This document shows, in pieces, positions 22,567 to 33,769 of a stretch of DNA of 64,000 nt. Source of the DNA: Calocera cornea HHB12733 (Eukaryota > Basidiomycota > Dacrymycetes > Dacrymycetales > Dacrymycetaceae); NCBI GenBank assembly GCA_001632435.1, contig KV423932.1, forward strand, positions 210,216 to 274,215, given 5' to 3'. The notes beneath the pieces were generated by a model. It saw only the letters and a list, made by a program, of their open reading frames with translations. It had not been told where the DNA came from and searched no databases. Each line of letters starts with the position of its first letter. Position 1 is the stretch's first letter. The position numbers were made by a program, and so were the translations under genes.

Positions 22567-24130
22567 ATGGCCCCCAGCGGGGCCCCACCTACCCTCCCTC
22601 CGCTCACAGTCTCAAAGCGCACCGCGAACGTCTCGCTCGAGTACATCATCACCCTGCAGTCGTCCATCCACGCGCTCGAGGCGCAGATCGCCGCCCTGGC
22701 GCTGCAGCGCGAGGGGCTGGGCGCGCAGCTGCACCTCGCGCAAACGCGGTACGCGCCCGTCGGCCGCCTGCCCAACGAGCTCCTCGCCACCATCTTCGGA
22801 TACGCAGTCGGCGCCGGCAAGGGCAGCAGCGAGACGCTGTCCGCGCTCGTGCGCGTGTGCAGGCACTTCCGGAAGGTCGCCCTCGGCACGCCCTTCCTCT
22901 GGACGACGGTGCTGATCGACGCGGACTGCAACTGGGACCACGTCCGGTTGCACTTCTCGCTCTCGAACGGCCTACCTCTCGACGTCTCCATCCACTTCGA
23001 CGACTTCCCCCGGTCCATCCCGCGCGATGCGATAGGCGAGGCCCTGCTGGACGCGATGGAGGTGCTGCAACCGGCGATCCCGCGAATACGCACCTTCAGG
23101 CTGTACGTCCTCACGGAGGCTCTCGCATACGCTGCCCTCCTGCGCTGCCGCATACCGGCCCCGCTGCTCGAACGGTTTACCGTGCGCGTCTCGGAGGAGC
23201 GATGCGACATAGGCGATGTGCCGCCACTCTTCCGGCCGTTTGGGGGCCACACACCGCGCCTCGCCGCGCTCACCCTCCAGAGCATCCGGTTTGGCGGCGC
23301 TCTCCCCGTGACGGACACGCTGCGCACGTTCTCAATCTCCGGGTACGCATCGAACGAGGGTGTCCCCACCTCCGTCCTCCTCGCCGTCCTCCGTGCATGC
23401 CGGAAGCTCGAGCTGATCCGCCTGGAGAACATGGGCGACCTGCGGGACCGGCCAGTGAGCGCGAGCTCCATCCTCCTCCCCAAGCTGAACCGGCTCGTCC
23501 TCGCCTCTTGCGGCATCCATCGTGCGCAGTACCTCCTCCGCGTCCTCATCATGCCACGGTTGGACAGGCTCGAGTTGGATAATTTGGGCGAGATCACGCA
23601 TTTGTTGAGGGACTTTGATTTGAGGGCGGAGCAGTTGCCCCTCAGGCACGTCAGGATCGAGACGTGCTTGTTTAATGAGCTCAGGCTCATGCATCTGTTC
23701 ATGAAGTGGCAGGGAATTGTACGCCCTATCCTCCCCCCTCCCTCTTATATGCAGGCGATTGACGGTGGAATAGGAGACAGTGGAGCTGGTCGACTGCGAG
23801 GATGTATCGGACAACCTTCTACGTGGATTGTCAGAGCCACCAGGGTCGGAGAAGTGGATCCTCCCGCATCTTAAGTGAGCCCACCCGCTCATCCCATCTC
23901 ATCGCTTCATACAGTATCTGACCGCTCCGTCCAGGCACATGTCCCTGGAAGCCTGCTCGAGCATACACGACGCCGACCTGGTCCGATTCGTCTCCTCCCG
24001 CGTGCAGGTCACGGACACGAACGACGATGCGGTGCGACCATTCCGCCTGGAGAGCCTGGGGGTGTCCAAGCTCTCGCTGAGTAGGATAACGATGACGTGG
24101 CTGGCGAGCAAGGTTCTCATTGCTGGATGA
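22567..24130 (+). CDS. F-box-like protein with N-terminal coiled coil and LRR-like body
   Basis: Three exons: 22567-23718, 23777-23873 and about 23934-24130. After a Pro-rich start there is a predicted coiled coil (LEYIITLQSSIHALEAQIAA, ALALQREGLGAQLHLAQ), then the F-box-type segment GRLPNELLATIFGYA followed by ALVRVCRHFRKVALGTPFLW. The remainder is a series of leucine-rich strands (LRTFSISGY, LELIRLENMGDL, LNRLVLASCGI, LDRLELDNLGEI). This layout is one of the largest families in Agaricomycetes and is presumed to recruit substrates to SCF ubiquitin ligase through Skp1. The first ATG in frame is 22567; upstream codons in the frame are not ATG. The gene sits between the two arms of an inverted duplication. 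Confidence 0.8.
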
Positions 24131-24394
24131 TGAGCGACGAGACGATGGAGGTGGCACACGGTATGCCCTGGTTTCGGATCTACTCTGCATATACCTGCAT
24201 TCTACTGATATCCACGATTGTACTGTTGCAATGTATTCGTCTGTATTTGTATCAAACCGTGTTGTGAAAGACTCCCCACTTCCTGGTCACTTACCTCCCA
24301 AACACTTGGAACGAAAGGGAATCATTGCCGCTGCGGATTAGCTTGATAGTGCTCCTTTAATAGGTGTAAAGAGGAAATTTAGGTGATTTAATAT

Positions 24395-24779
24395 TGCTGT
24401 GTGATTTGAATATTGCGAGTGCTGGGCTGAAAGAGAGAGGGTGCGGTGGATGTAGAGATGTGGGCTAAAAGAGCATAAGTGAATGTCCACCCCACCAATG
24501 GTTCAACAGTTACAGTAAGTCGCCCAGTAATTTTGGGCGTCTTCTGACAGCGGCAGAGCACGGAGCTCAACCCTGCAACGTCTCCCATTTGTGACTACAT
24601 GCCACTATCCCATCTCCACATCTATTGCGTCTTTCCCACCTCCTCCTTGATCGTTCCCTCCCTCCCCATCTCCTTCCTCTTCAACCCCAAACCCTCCCGC
24701 CGACCCGGCCACGGGCGGGTCCTTCCTCAGCGACACCGTCACGGGGGAGATGTTCTCCGCGTAGGCCACAGCGAAGATG
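24395..24779 (-). repeat. Inverted duplication, right arm
   Basis: The reverse complement matches 21592-22216: the coding end of the sugar transporter, then AAATGGGAGACGTTGCAGG, then CCCAAAATTACTGGGCG and AGCACTCGCAATATTCAAAT. Missing the central ~260 bases of the other arm. Confidence 0.85.
24622..24779 (-). pseudogene. Truncated 3' fragment of the MFS sugar transporter
   Basis: Reads CATCTTCGCTGTGGCCTACG onward (encoding IFAVAYAENISPVTVSLRKD) and stays close to the end of transporter 2. A deletion in the segment encoding SAEADEVLGLK changes the frame before the CAATAG end. There is no upstream coding part. It arose by inverted duplication of the intact gene at 19654-21757. Confidence 0.85.
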
Positions 24780-24972
24780 CACTTGTGTCTATGTCTCAGT
24801 CCCACGCCAAGCCAAGACAGGGATCCCCATTTTGACTTGCAGGCTACCATCAACGACGATTGTACGAGGGTGACTCCTCCGAACCTGAGACCCTTCTCGT
24901 GACTGTGCCATGAAAGTGAAGCCTGTCGTGTTATGGGAGTGCGGACAGGGAGGCAACGTGCCTTGCAGAACC

Positions 24973-24980
24973 TATAAATA
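24973..24980 (+). promoter_or_regulatory. TATA box of VOC gene 1
   Basis: TATAAATA, 67 bases before the ATG at 25040. Confidence 0.55.
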
Positions 24981-25039
24981 TGGTCTGATCTGACAAGACG
25001 AAACCCACCAGCGCCTCGCTGCTCCTCCAGTACCGCACC

Positions 25040-25521
25040 ATGTCCGCGGAGCCGACCTTCCTCGTCTACCTGCCCGTGACGGACGTCGAGGCTTCCATCA
25101 AGTGGTACACGACCGCCCTCGGGTTCAAGCTGAACGAAAAGACGCACTACGCGGGGCAGTACGCGCACATCTACCTCGGCGGGCCGTCGGCCAAGGAGAG
25201 CAAGGCCCAGCTGATGATACGCAAGTACCCCGCGCCATACAAGCAGGAGAAGGAGGGAACCAAGCCGCCCGTTTATGATCTGATGTGGGATGTGACGGAG
25301 CAGGGCAAGGGGAAGGAAGTGGTGGATGAGTGGCTTGAGAAGGTCAAGAAGACCGGCGTTGAGGTTGGGCTCGTGGAGCCTGGTGCAGAGGACAAGGAGT
25401 GGGGTACGAGGCAGTTCGAACTGAGGGATCCTGATGGTAAGGGAGCGCTTCCTTGCTTATTGATCTTGGGTCACTGACGAGGGTATTAGGCCATGAGGTC
25501 ACCTTCTTCACCTATCTCTGA
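25040..25521 (+). CDS. VOC-superfamily (glyoxalase/dioxygenase-fold) protein 1
   Basis: Two exons (25040-25436, 25490-25521) give 142 residues, one VOC module of paired beta-alpha-beta-beta-beta units. It starts MSAEPTFLVYLPVTDVEASI with KWYTTALGFKL, the usual first motif in which the substrate-proximal helix follows the V-x-D strand. It then has YAHIYLGGP, a basic insert, KEVVDEWLEKVKKTGVEV and the closing RQFELRDPDG-HEVTFFTYL. The D-P-x-G-H-E ending is shared by glyoxalase, fosfomycin-resistance and extradiol-dioxygenase relatives; the C-terminal Glu is often a metal ligand. Substrate unknown. Paralogues at 39784-40235 and 46665-47152 have an intron at the same DPDG|H site. Convergent with the OGDH gene. 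Confidence 0.82.
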
Positions 25522-25777
25522 CCGCCCAAGTTTTGTGCTCACGTAGTATGCTACTAGCGATTCTCCGACCGTATCGCTGTTCAATCAATGTTCACAAGTG
25601 CCGTTCTTGCCGCTCGATTGCCACGATAGTTCGTCTGGAACCGTGAAGACAGCGCGGTCTGAAGCCACTCTTGAGTCCTTCAATTCGTAATGCCGTATAT
25701 TGCACATTTCGTGGCATACAACAGATTGCAATATATGAAGAGAAATGGATCTCGAGTAAGTTACTCTTACAGACTGT

Positions 25778-28700
25778 TCAATGCTTTTCCTCCCTCGGTC
25801 CGAAAGCTTGGTTAAGAAGTTCCTCAGTCTCTCTCTTATGGACAGCCTAAGGATACCACAGTGAGAATCGAGTCAAAATGCTCGTAAAGAATGGGAAGCT
25901 CACCTTGCTGCCCGTCGCGATGGAGGAATACGGTGGGCGGCCGCCGTACTTGATCGGCTTGCCCTTATGATGCTCTGACTGTTTGCCGGCCGTCCGGAGG
26001 CGCGGTGCCACATAGGTGAACGCCCCATTATTAAACGGCTCCTCTTGGAGCCACTGCAGTTCGGAATTCGGATACTTATCCAGGTGAGGAGTCAGCTAAA
26101 CAAACGGCTATCAGTCATCACCCATGCGTTTGGCATTTGGCAACTTACCAGATCGTAAGGGAAAGGCGATATCTGCTCGACTCGGCTGATGGCGACATCC
26201 CTGATGCCACGATCCTCCCTCTCCTTCAGCAGCTGATAGTAGATCTGACCCGTGCACAAGATGTGCTTCTTGATTTCTTCCGGCGGCACGAGGCTCTCGG
26301 GGTGAGGATCGGGGATGTACCGCTGGAACTGAGTGCCAGGGGACATATCCTCCAGTTTCGACCGAGCCATTGGGTGACGAAGTAGTGACTTGGAGAAGAG
26401 TAAGATGAGCGGCTTGCGGAAGTCGCGGTGAATCTGGCGGCGGAGGACGTGGAATAAGTTGGCGGGGGTCGAGGGGTACACGATTTGCATGTTGCTGTCT
26501 TGATGCTGCCTAGACAGTTTCTCTTCTGACGGGTAGATGTTGGGATTGTCGTCGCACAACTGCAGGAAACGTTCCAGGCGAGCGCTAGAATGCTCCGGCC
26601 CCTGTCCGTCGAAACCGTGGGGCAAGCTCATGACGAGACCTGTGCGCTGGGCCCACTTGCGTTCCCCTGCGGCGATGTACTGATCGATGATGATCTGAGC
26701 ACCGTTTGCAAAGTCACCGAACTGCGCCTCCCAAATAGACAACTCAGAGGGAGAAACAAGAGAGTATCCAAGTTCGAAGCCGAGAGCACCGTACTCGGAC
26801 AAGCTGGAGTTGGCGACAACAAACGCGGCCTGGTCACCGCCGAGGTTGTTCAGCGGAACATACTGTCGCTCCGTCTCTTGGTCGTGGACGACTGCATGCC
26901 TCTGCGAGAAAGTGCCGCGTTCGACATCCTGCCCAGTTAGGCGAACATGGATCTTCTCGAGCGCGAGAGAGCCAAAGGCGAGAGCTTCAGCAGTCGGCCA
27001 GTCGATACCTTCACCCGCCTCGATCGCCTTGCCTCGGTTGACGAGGATACGGGCAAGATTGCGGTGGGGCGTGAAACCCTCGGGCCACGAGGAGATGACC
27101 TTCCCGATATGCTTGAGCATGCTTTCCTCGACCCCGGTCTCATGCTGAGGCAGGTTCTTCTCCGCGAGCTCCTTGGGAGACGGGAAGCCCTGCCAGGGCG
27201 AGGAGAGCCACTCGCGCGAGGTCGGCTTGTACGTCTCGCTCTGCGCGGCGCCCTTCTCGAGCATGCCCCACACCCACTTCTTGTGCTCCTCGATGTCCTT
27301 CTCCGCAAAGCTTTTGTTGTCGATCAGCTCCTTGGTGTACTGCGTCAGGCACGTCGGCTGCTTCTCGATCGCTCGGTACATCCTGGGCTGCGTGAAACTC
27401 GGCTGGTCCGTCTCGTTGTGCCCGTAGCGGCGATAGCAAACCAGGTCGATGACGACGTCCTTCTTCCACTTTGCGCGCCAATCAGCCGCGAGATGGGCGA
27501 TGAAGTTGACCGCCTCGACGTTATCCGCATTCACGTGGAAGATCGGGGCGTCAATCGACTTGGCGATATCAGAGGAGTACGGCGTGGATCGCGAGAAACG
27601 CGGGTCAGTCGTGAATCCGATCTGGTTGTTGACGATCAGGTGGATCGTCCCGCCCGTGCTGAAGTTCGGGAGATCGTGGAAACCAATCGTCTCGTACACG
27701 ACGCCCTGGCCCGCAAACGCAGCATCACCATGCATCAGGACGCCCATGGCCGTCTCATGCGCGTGCTCATCGTTGGCCAGGTGCTGCAGTGCACGGGCTT
27801 TGCCGAGCACGATGGGATCCTCGGACTCGAGATGCGATGGATTGGCGACAAGCGAAAGTGAGACCTTCTTCCCCGACGGCGTGGGCCGGACATAGTTCGC
27901 ACCAAGATGGTACTTGACGTCTCCGCCGGCCGAGTCATCGGCCGATACGTCGCCGGAGAACTCGTGCAGGATCGCCTCGATCGGCTTGCGGATGACGTTC
28001 GCCAGAACGTTCAGCCGACCGCGATGCGGCATGCCGATGACCACATCCCTCACGCCGTGCTCGACGGAGCGGTCGACGAGCGCCTTCATCCCCGGGATGA
28101 GCGCCTCGCAGCCCTCGAGGCCGAAGCGCTTCTCGTTCGGGTACTTGGACGCCATGAACTTCTCGAACGACTCTGACCAGATCAGCCGATCCAGGATCAT
28201 CCGCTTCTCGTCGGTTGTATAGTCCCATTGCTTGGGTCGCTCGATCCGCTCCCGGATCCAGTCGCATTCTTCTTTCGACGGGATGTGTACGTACTGGAAG
28301 CCGATGGACCCGCCTTTAAAAGTATTAGCATCTGCGCCGCACGCCCAAGCAGGGACAGCGCATACAGTAAATCTCCTTCAACGTATCAATAATCTCCCGG
28401 ATGGTCATCGTATTCCTTCCCCCAGTTGCGAACCGCGGCAGCAGACTGGAGCCCAGGTGGATCTCCCGGTCCAGGTCGCTGTCGTTCCACCCGTAGTGCT
28501 CGATCGTCAGCTCGGCGGGCACACCTCCCTCCAGGTCCGCATCGTTGATCCCGAGCGGGTCGAGGTCGGCGATATGGTGCCCGCGCACTTGGTAGGCACG
28601 GACGAGCAGTTGGACCTGCATATATGCGTGAGCCGGAGCGTGCATGCGGCAAGCACATGGGGGGCACCTTGAGATGGTCCGACACCTCCGTTCCTCCCGA

Positions 28701-29042
28701 AAAGTGCAGGCTCGGCATCCCCCCCAGAAGGGGCATCCCCTGCGGCTCGTTCTCCCCCTCGCCTTCATCAGGAAGAGAGCCCTTCGAGGAGCCCCGGGCG
28801 GCGGCCGAGCCCTCCTTCATGCCGGTGAAGTAAACGTCCCACGCATGGTGGACGGACTTGGGGTCCTCCTTCCACCGCTGGTACGTCTCGTGTACGTAGT
28901 AGGCGTTGTCGCCCTGGGAGAGGAGTTCGGTGGTGCTCGAGGAGGAGGGCGTCGCTAGGGCGCGCGCATGCCGGAGGGCGGAGGACGGGCCGGCATGAGG
29001 CAGGCGGCGGAGGGCGCGCCGTGGGCGGAGGCGGGAGAACAT
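25778..29042 (-). CDS. 2-oxoglutarate dehydrogenase E1 component, copy 1
   Basis: Thiamine-diphosphate-dependent decarboxylating subunit of the mitochondrial 2-oxoglutarate dehydrogenase complex (TCA cycle). The N-terminus [20 protein letters not shown] is an Arg-rich presequence. The E1 N-terminal motif [20 protein letters not shown] follows, then [34 protein letters not shown], the ThDP/Mg region [15 protein letters not shown]...[29 protein letters not shown] and [20 protein letters not shown]. The C-terminal exons give [20 protein letters not shown] and a last short exon, [15 protein letters not shown]. It has one C-terminal intron (after ATGSK, about 25847-25903) that copy 2 lacks. Active-site motifs are intact. 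Full length, about 1000 residues. Confidence 0.92.
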
Positions 29043-29757
29043 CGTGTAGCGCCCTGGATGAGTGCAGACAAGAAGCAGCGGTCGTCGGTGGTCCCCTGAG
29101 ACAATGACCAGAGCAGAGGGGGGCGCTGCCTGCGGCTCGTCGTCCAACACCACGGCGAGAAGGGGACGATGAGGACAGTGACGGCGGGATGGGCCACCTT
29201 CCCTGTATGGTCCGCCCACCTGGACCCGCGAATGACACCCCGCACGCGCGCGGACCCCGGTCGCACCCTCCTTCCTTTCCGGGCACCGCGGCAGCAAAAG
29301 GAACTCGCATCGTCAGCCTCGGCAGCTCTGCTCACATCACTCAAAACCGACATGGCTATCTGTGGCTATGTAGCAGCTATAGGGGTCCTAGCACCCATTG
29401 CCAAGTCCCATGCTACATAGCGCTACCACACATACCTGTCATGGCTCCCACATGAGTCAAATTTTGGTCATTCAGAATCATATGGACAGCTTGTACCTAC
29501 AGACAGCCAGAGATCTAAGCTGCAAGAAAAGTGGAGCACTCCGCTTCAGAAGAAAGTACCGGGCCAGAATGTCCGTAGCACCGATAGCTGTGGTAGGGAC
29601 CCCTGCTACCAGGGCCCAACGCTTTTTAGTGATGCACGGCACCTGTCCCTGCTCGACGTCTCCTCTCTCCTTGCTCTCCTCCCCTCCGTGTCAGAGGCCT
29701 CATCGCGCGTTCCTGGCTTCCAGACGACCCACCAGGCGACAGGACGGAAAACGCACA
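29043..29757. other. Divergent promoter region, OGDH copy 1 / prohibitin-2
   Basis: About 715 bases between two divergent mitochondrial-protein genes. Contains a perfect 11-bp inverted repeat, GCTATGTAGCA / TGCTACATAGC, at 29365-29375 and 29411-29421, and a related GTAGCA...TGCTAC pair near 29576-29612. No coding sequence seen. Confidence 0.45.
29365..29421. repeat. 57-bp hairpin-forming inverted repeat
   Basis: Perfect 11-bp arms, GCTATGTAGCA and TGCTACATAGC, around a 35-base centre. It could be a tiny foldback element or part of a larger one ending near 29615, where inverted, degenerate GTAGCAGGGGTCC sequence recurs. Confidence 0.5.
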
Positions 29758-30961
29758 ATGGACCCGCAAGGAGATGCGTTCACGCGGTGGGCAAAGCAGA
29801 TGCAGCAGCGGGGCGTCGGCGGCGGCGGCGGGGGGTTCCCAAATCCCGGGAGGGGCGCGTTCCTCGGTGCGGGAGGACTGACCGTGCTCATCGTCGGCGG
29901 TATCGTACTAAGTCAGAGCTTGTTTAACGGTGCGCTACTCTTTTTCTGGCTGGCCGGGCGCGGCTGACACGCCGACAGTCGATGGTGGTCATCGTGCCAT
30001 CAAGTACTCTCGGTTAACGGGTATCAGGGAGACGATCTACCCCGAAGGAACACATTTCGTCGTTCGTCTCTGCGCATTGTTCTTGTGCCACTGCCTTATC
30101 ATCCCGTCCCGCAGATCCCCTGGTTCGAGCGTGCCCACATCTTCGATGTCCGCGCCAAGCCGCGCAACATCTCCTCTCTAACGGGGACAAAAGGTGCGCC
30201 CGTCTCTCTCCGCAGTATCCTCCCTGCCCATGCTGACCCCGGCGCAGATCTCCAGATGGTCAACATCACGTGTCGTGTGCTCTCGCGCCCGAGCGTCTCG
30301 GCGCTGCCGCAGATCTGGCGCGAGCTCGGGCCGGACTACGACGAGCGTGTGCTGCCGAGCATCGTCAACGAGGTGCTGAAGAGCGTGCTTGCGCAGTTCA
30401 CCGCGAGCCAGATCATCACCAGCCGTGAGCATGTGCGTGCTCTCCCCTTCCCTGGGCTGGTGGATGGCGCTGACAAGCGGGCAGGTGTCCCGGCTGGTGC
30501 GCGAGAACCTGACGACGCGCGCACACAAGTTCAACCTGGTGCTGGACGACGTGTCGATCACGCACGTGGCGTTCTCGCCTGAGTTCACCCACGCGGTTGA
30601 GGCGAAGCAGATCGCACAGCAAACCGCTCTGCGCGCGGCGTTCCTCGTCGACCAGGCCATCCAGGAGAAGCAGAGCATCATCGTCAAGGCGCAGGGTGAG
30701 GCGCGCGCGGCGGAGCTGATTGGCGAGGCGGTGCGCACGAGCAAGGGCTTCCTCCAACTCCGGAGGCTCGAGGCTGCCCGCGATATCGCGTCCATCCTCG
30801 CGACCAGCGGGAACAAGGTCATGCTCGACTCGGAGGGGCTGCTGCTGAATGGTGAGTTGACTGGCTTGCTTGCTTCCCCTCTCGCGTTGGACCGCCTGCT
30901 GACGTGTGTGACAGTCACCGACGGCGCGAAGGACCTCCAGAAGCCCGCGGGGAAGAAATGA
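29758..30961 (+). CDS. PHB2: Prohibitin-2
   Basis: Forms the ring-shaped prohibitin complex of the inner mitochondrial membrane with PHB1. The N-terminus has a Gly-rich stretch and one membrane segment ([20 protein letters not shown]). The SPFH/band-7 domain follows: [47 protein letters not shown], then [20 protein letters not shown], and the coiled-coil part [20 protein letters not shown]. The C-terminus is LQKPAGKK. Introns near 29931-29978, 30060-30116, 30192-30247, 30435-30484 and 30852-30914 restore the frame. The order YPEGTH...IPWF is the PHB2 type. Divergent from OGDH copy 1. Confidence 0.92.
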
Positions 30962-31224
30962 AAATTGAGTAGCGACGTAGGACAGTCGATGTATCACTCC
31001 TTAGGGCTCGCATGATTCTATGACACGCACTGCACTTTTCATGGAGCCCCTACGAGTCGCCCTCGGTGCGAACAGGCTCTTATAAGCTCTATGAGCCCCA
31101 CAGCGTGCCGAACCCCGCATCCCCTTCATCTCTTTGTCTCCGCCCAAGTTCTCGCGTGGCCCCTTGCTGTTGCCTTCTTCTGCACTCGCGCAAATGCGAG
31201 GACTCACGCCGCTCTCTCCCTCAT

Positions 31225-31703
31225 ATGTCGACCTCCAGAACAGACATCCTCATCTCGATCAAGCCAGAGCACATGGCGCGCATCGTCTCGCGCGTGAAGG
31301 ACCACGAGTTCCGAGGCTACTTGATACCCCCGACGGTGGAGCGGATGTGGTCAGCGCCTTACCCGCTGCATGCAACACACAGGCAGTGCTAAGCAGCAAT
31401 AATAGGTTCTACGTCTCCTCCCCGCAACAGTCCCTGGCGTACGTAGCCCGCGTGAGCGGGCCCAAGAAGCCGGGAGAGCTCAGCACCGACGGGCAGGGGA
31501 ACGCGGAGTTCAACGCCATGAACACCGGTGAGAAGGCGGGGTATGCGTACGAGGTGCTGCGGCTCTGGGAGATCAAGCGCCCGCTGGGGCTCGAGAGGAT
31601 GAGGCGGGAGTGCGGGGCCGGGGCGCCCAGGCGGTGGGTGTGGCTGAAGCGGGCGGTGAGGGAGGCGGTGGGAGAGGAGGGGGAGTGGGAGAGGCTGTTC
31701 TGA
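31225..31703 (+). CDS. PUA-like (ASCH/EVE-type fold) hypothetical protein
   Basis: Two exons joined at ATGTG|G (intron about 31350-31405). The protein, about 140 residues, starts MSTSRTDILISIKPEHMARI, with VSRVKDHEFRGYLIPPTVER and then WFYVSSPQQSLAYVARVSGP. The pattern 'IKP-x-H-(x)n-K-x-x-E-(F/Y)-R ... W-x-Y-x-S-x-P ... Y-x-x-x-(V/I)' resembles ASCH/PUA-like domains, in which a conserved Lys and Glu/Arg lie in an RNA- or nucleotide-binding cleft. Similar unnamed proteins are widespread in fungi. Then come NTGEKAGYAYEVLRLWEIKR and a charged tail. A role in RNA binding is an inference from the fold only. Confidence 0.55.
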
Positions 31704-32207
31704 CCGGGGGGACCTCGAATGAACTGCCAGGCAAGGTATTGGATGCTGTGTTAGTTATGACAATGCTGCAGTCGGATCAGCAGGTCTGTATGGGGTAGAC
31801 GGCTGCTGTAGATGACCAACACCCGATGGCTTCTGGCGGGTACATTACCCCACGCGTTTGTTCCTGCCTTGCCCGTAAGCAGCAGGAGCAAAGCTGCGCG
31901 CCCGCGGAGGTCGGCAGCCGTCCGCACGGAGAGCAGCCCGCCCCAAACGGGCCAATCGGAAGCAAGCGCTGAGGATGGCCTCGCCCGCCCCCGCGTCCGA
32001 ATCGGCAGCACAGCCTCTCCGAATGTGTGCCTTCGCAGGCGCACAAACAGGCCGTGCTCCTCGCCTCGCCATCGCCCGACTTGTTCGCTCATCTGCTCAG
32101 GAGCCTCCACCCCGACATAGCACACCACCACAGCATCAGTTGTTACTACTTGCTTGCCTTGACTGCGTACGACCACGACGGCGGCGACGACGACGAACTG
32201 AACGACC
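31704..32207. other. Intergenic, nothing clear
   Basis: Upstream of the membrane-protein gene. GC-rich, with overlapping chance frames on both strands. Confidence 0.35.
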
Positions 32208-33769
32208 ATGGCATCACTACCGACAGGCACCCCAAACGCCTCCACCGCGTCGCTCACCCTTTACCCGCCCTCCTCACCACAGGAGGACTCGTTCGACTTC
32301 GCCCCAGAGGACAGCTACGACCTCGTCTCCCCCTCCGAGCTCGACTCGCCAGACTCCGATCCGCAAAAGGAGCACACCCCACCCCCGCAGCTTCCCGCAT
32401 GGCTCGTCGTCCCCGCGATGATGACGCCGAGCCTGTCGCTCGGCGCGCTCCTCCTCCCGCATACACTCGAGTCAATACCCATCGTCCTGGGTGCGGTGAT
32501 GCTCCTCCTGGCGATCGTGATCGGCGCGGGCGTGCAGAGTATTTGGCGCGGGGCCGGGAGGTACGTGAGGAGGGAGACGGTCGAGGAGCGGGTCGCGGAG
32601 GCGTTTGTGGGCAGCGGGCGGGGCGTCAGGAGGGAGAAGTGGAAGAAGCTCGTCGGCGGGATCACTAAGGCTGGGATGCTGGCGACGGGGGTCGGACTGT
32701 GTGTGGTGTACGTGCGATGTGAGTGTGCCTCTGGCTTGAGCTGGGCGTGGCTGACGGAACACAGCGGCCGTGCAACTGCTCGTCCCGCATCTCTCACCGC
32801 ACATCAACGCATCCGCCGCCGGCCCATTACTAGCACTTGTATTCGCCTTCCTCGTAAGCACCCCTATGTCTCCAATGCATTCTTGCTAACGTCCGCGCAG
32901 CTGATACCTGGTGTATACATCCAGCAACTGCGATACCTGCCCCTCCTTCATGTCGCCCTGTACATCGCCTTCCTCATCACCTCCCTCGTGATGCTCTTCG
33001 GCTCGCGCTCGCCCGCCGCAGCAACCGCGACCGCGACCGTGTCGGCCCCGACCCTCTCGTCTATCTTCCACCAGGAGCGCGCAGCCCTGAGCGTGAATTC
33101 CTTCTTCCAGTCCATCGGTAAGTGCCTGCCCTATCCGACCCCTCCATACTTCCCTTGTTGACACCCCTTCCAGCCACCCTGCTCATCCTCCCCATCACAC
33201 TCGCCCCGCCCTACTTCCCCGCCGTCCGCCCGCTGATCCCCGCGCTCTCCGCCTGCCTCGCGCCCGTCCTCCTCCTCCCGCTCGTCGTCCTCCCCTCGAC
33301 CTACCCCTCCTCCTCCCCACTCGCCGTATCGATCCTCGCCTCGATCCTCCTCTTCCTCAGCGCGATCCGCCTTTCCCGCACGGTGATCCGTCCCCGCGCG
33401 CCCGGAATAAAGCTTTCCGTCGTGCTCTGGGCGCTGGGCGCAGCCCTCGCCGCCCTCCCAGAAGAATGGGGCGTCCCCGCCCTCCTGTGGGACTTCACCC
33501 TCTCCTCCCTGCTCTACTTCGGCTATGTCCTCCCGGCCCTAGTACACCTCATACTGCACCACCTGCGCGCCCCGCTGGCCATCCTCTTCCCGTCGAGCGC
33601 ACCGATGGACGGCGCGCACGACGCGCTGCTGCTCAAGAAGGAGCGCTCGATGCAGCATAAGCGGGAGACGAAGCGCCTGCTGCAGGACCTCCTCCTGTTC
33701 GGCGTGCTCCTGCCCGGAGGGCTCACAGTCTGGGGCTGGTCACTGGGGAGGTTTGTCCGTCTGTGGTAG
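32208..33769 (+). CDS. Multi-pass membrane protein of unknown function
   Basis: Four exons. The first ~65 residues are acidic and Ser/Pro-rich (cytosolic). Then there are hydrophobic segments: LPAWLVVPAMMTPSLSLGAL, IPIVLGAVMLLLAIVIGAGV, GMLATGVGLCVVYVR, LLALVFAFL, LLHVALYIAFLITSLVMLF, ATLLILPITLAPPYFPAV, CLAPVLLLPLVVLPSTY, LAVSILASILLFLSAI, LLWDFTLSSLLYFGYVLPAL and a last one near LLLFGVLLPGGLTVWGWSLG, so about ten membrane spans. A basic helix with ETVEERVAEAFVGSGRGVRR lies between spans 2 and 3. The organisation (acidic N-terminal tail and ~10 TMs) recalls amino-acid permease-type transporters, but no diagnostic motif is visible and I make no substrate claim. Intron positions near 32718-32762, 32853-32900 and about 33118-33172. 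Confidence 0.65.

Larger units (their letters stand above)
24131..25039. other. Intergenic between the F-box gene and VOC gene 1
   Basis: Holds the right arm of the inverted duplication (24395-24779), including a transporter fragment, then the VOC promoter with TATAAATA at 24973-24980. Confidence 0.5.

Noticed and set aside
24605..25168. 187-residue minus-strand frame spanning the transporter fragment and the VOC start
   Set aside because: Its recognisable part is the truncated transporter 3' fragment; the rest is antisense to VOC 1.
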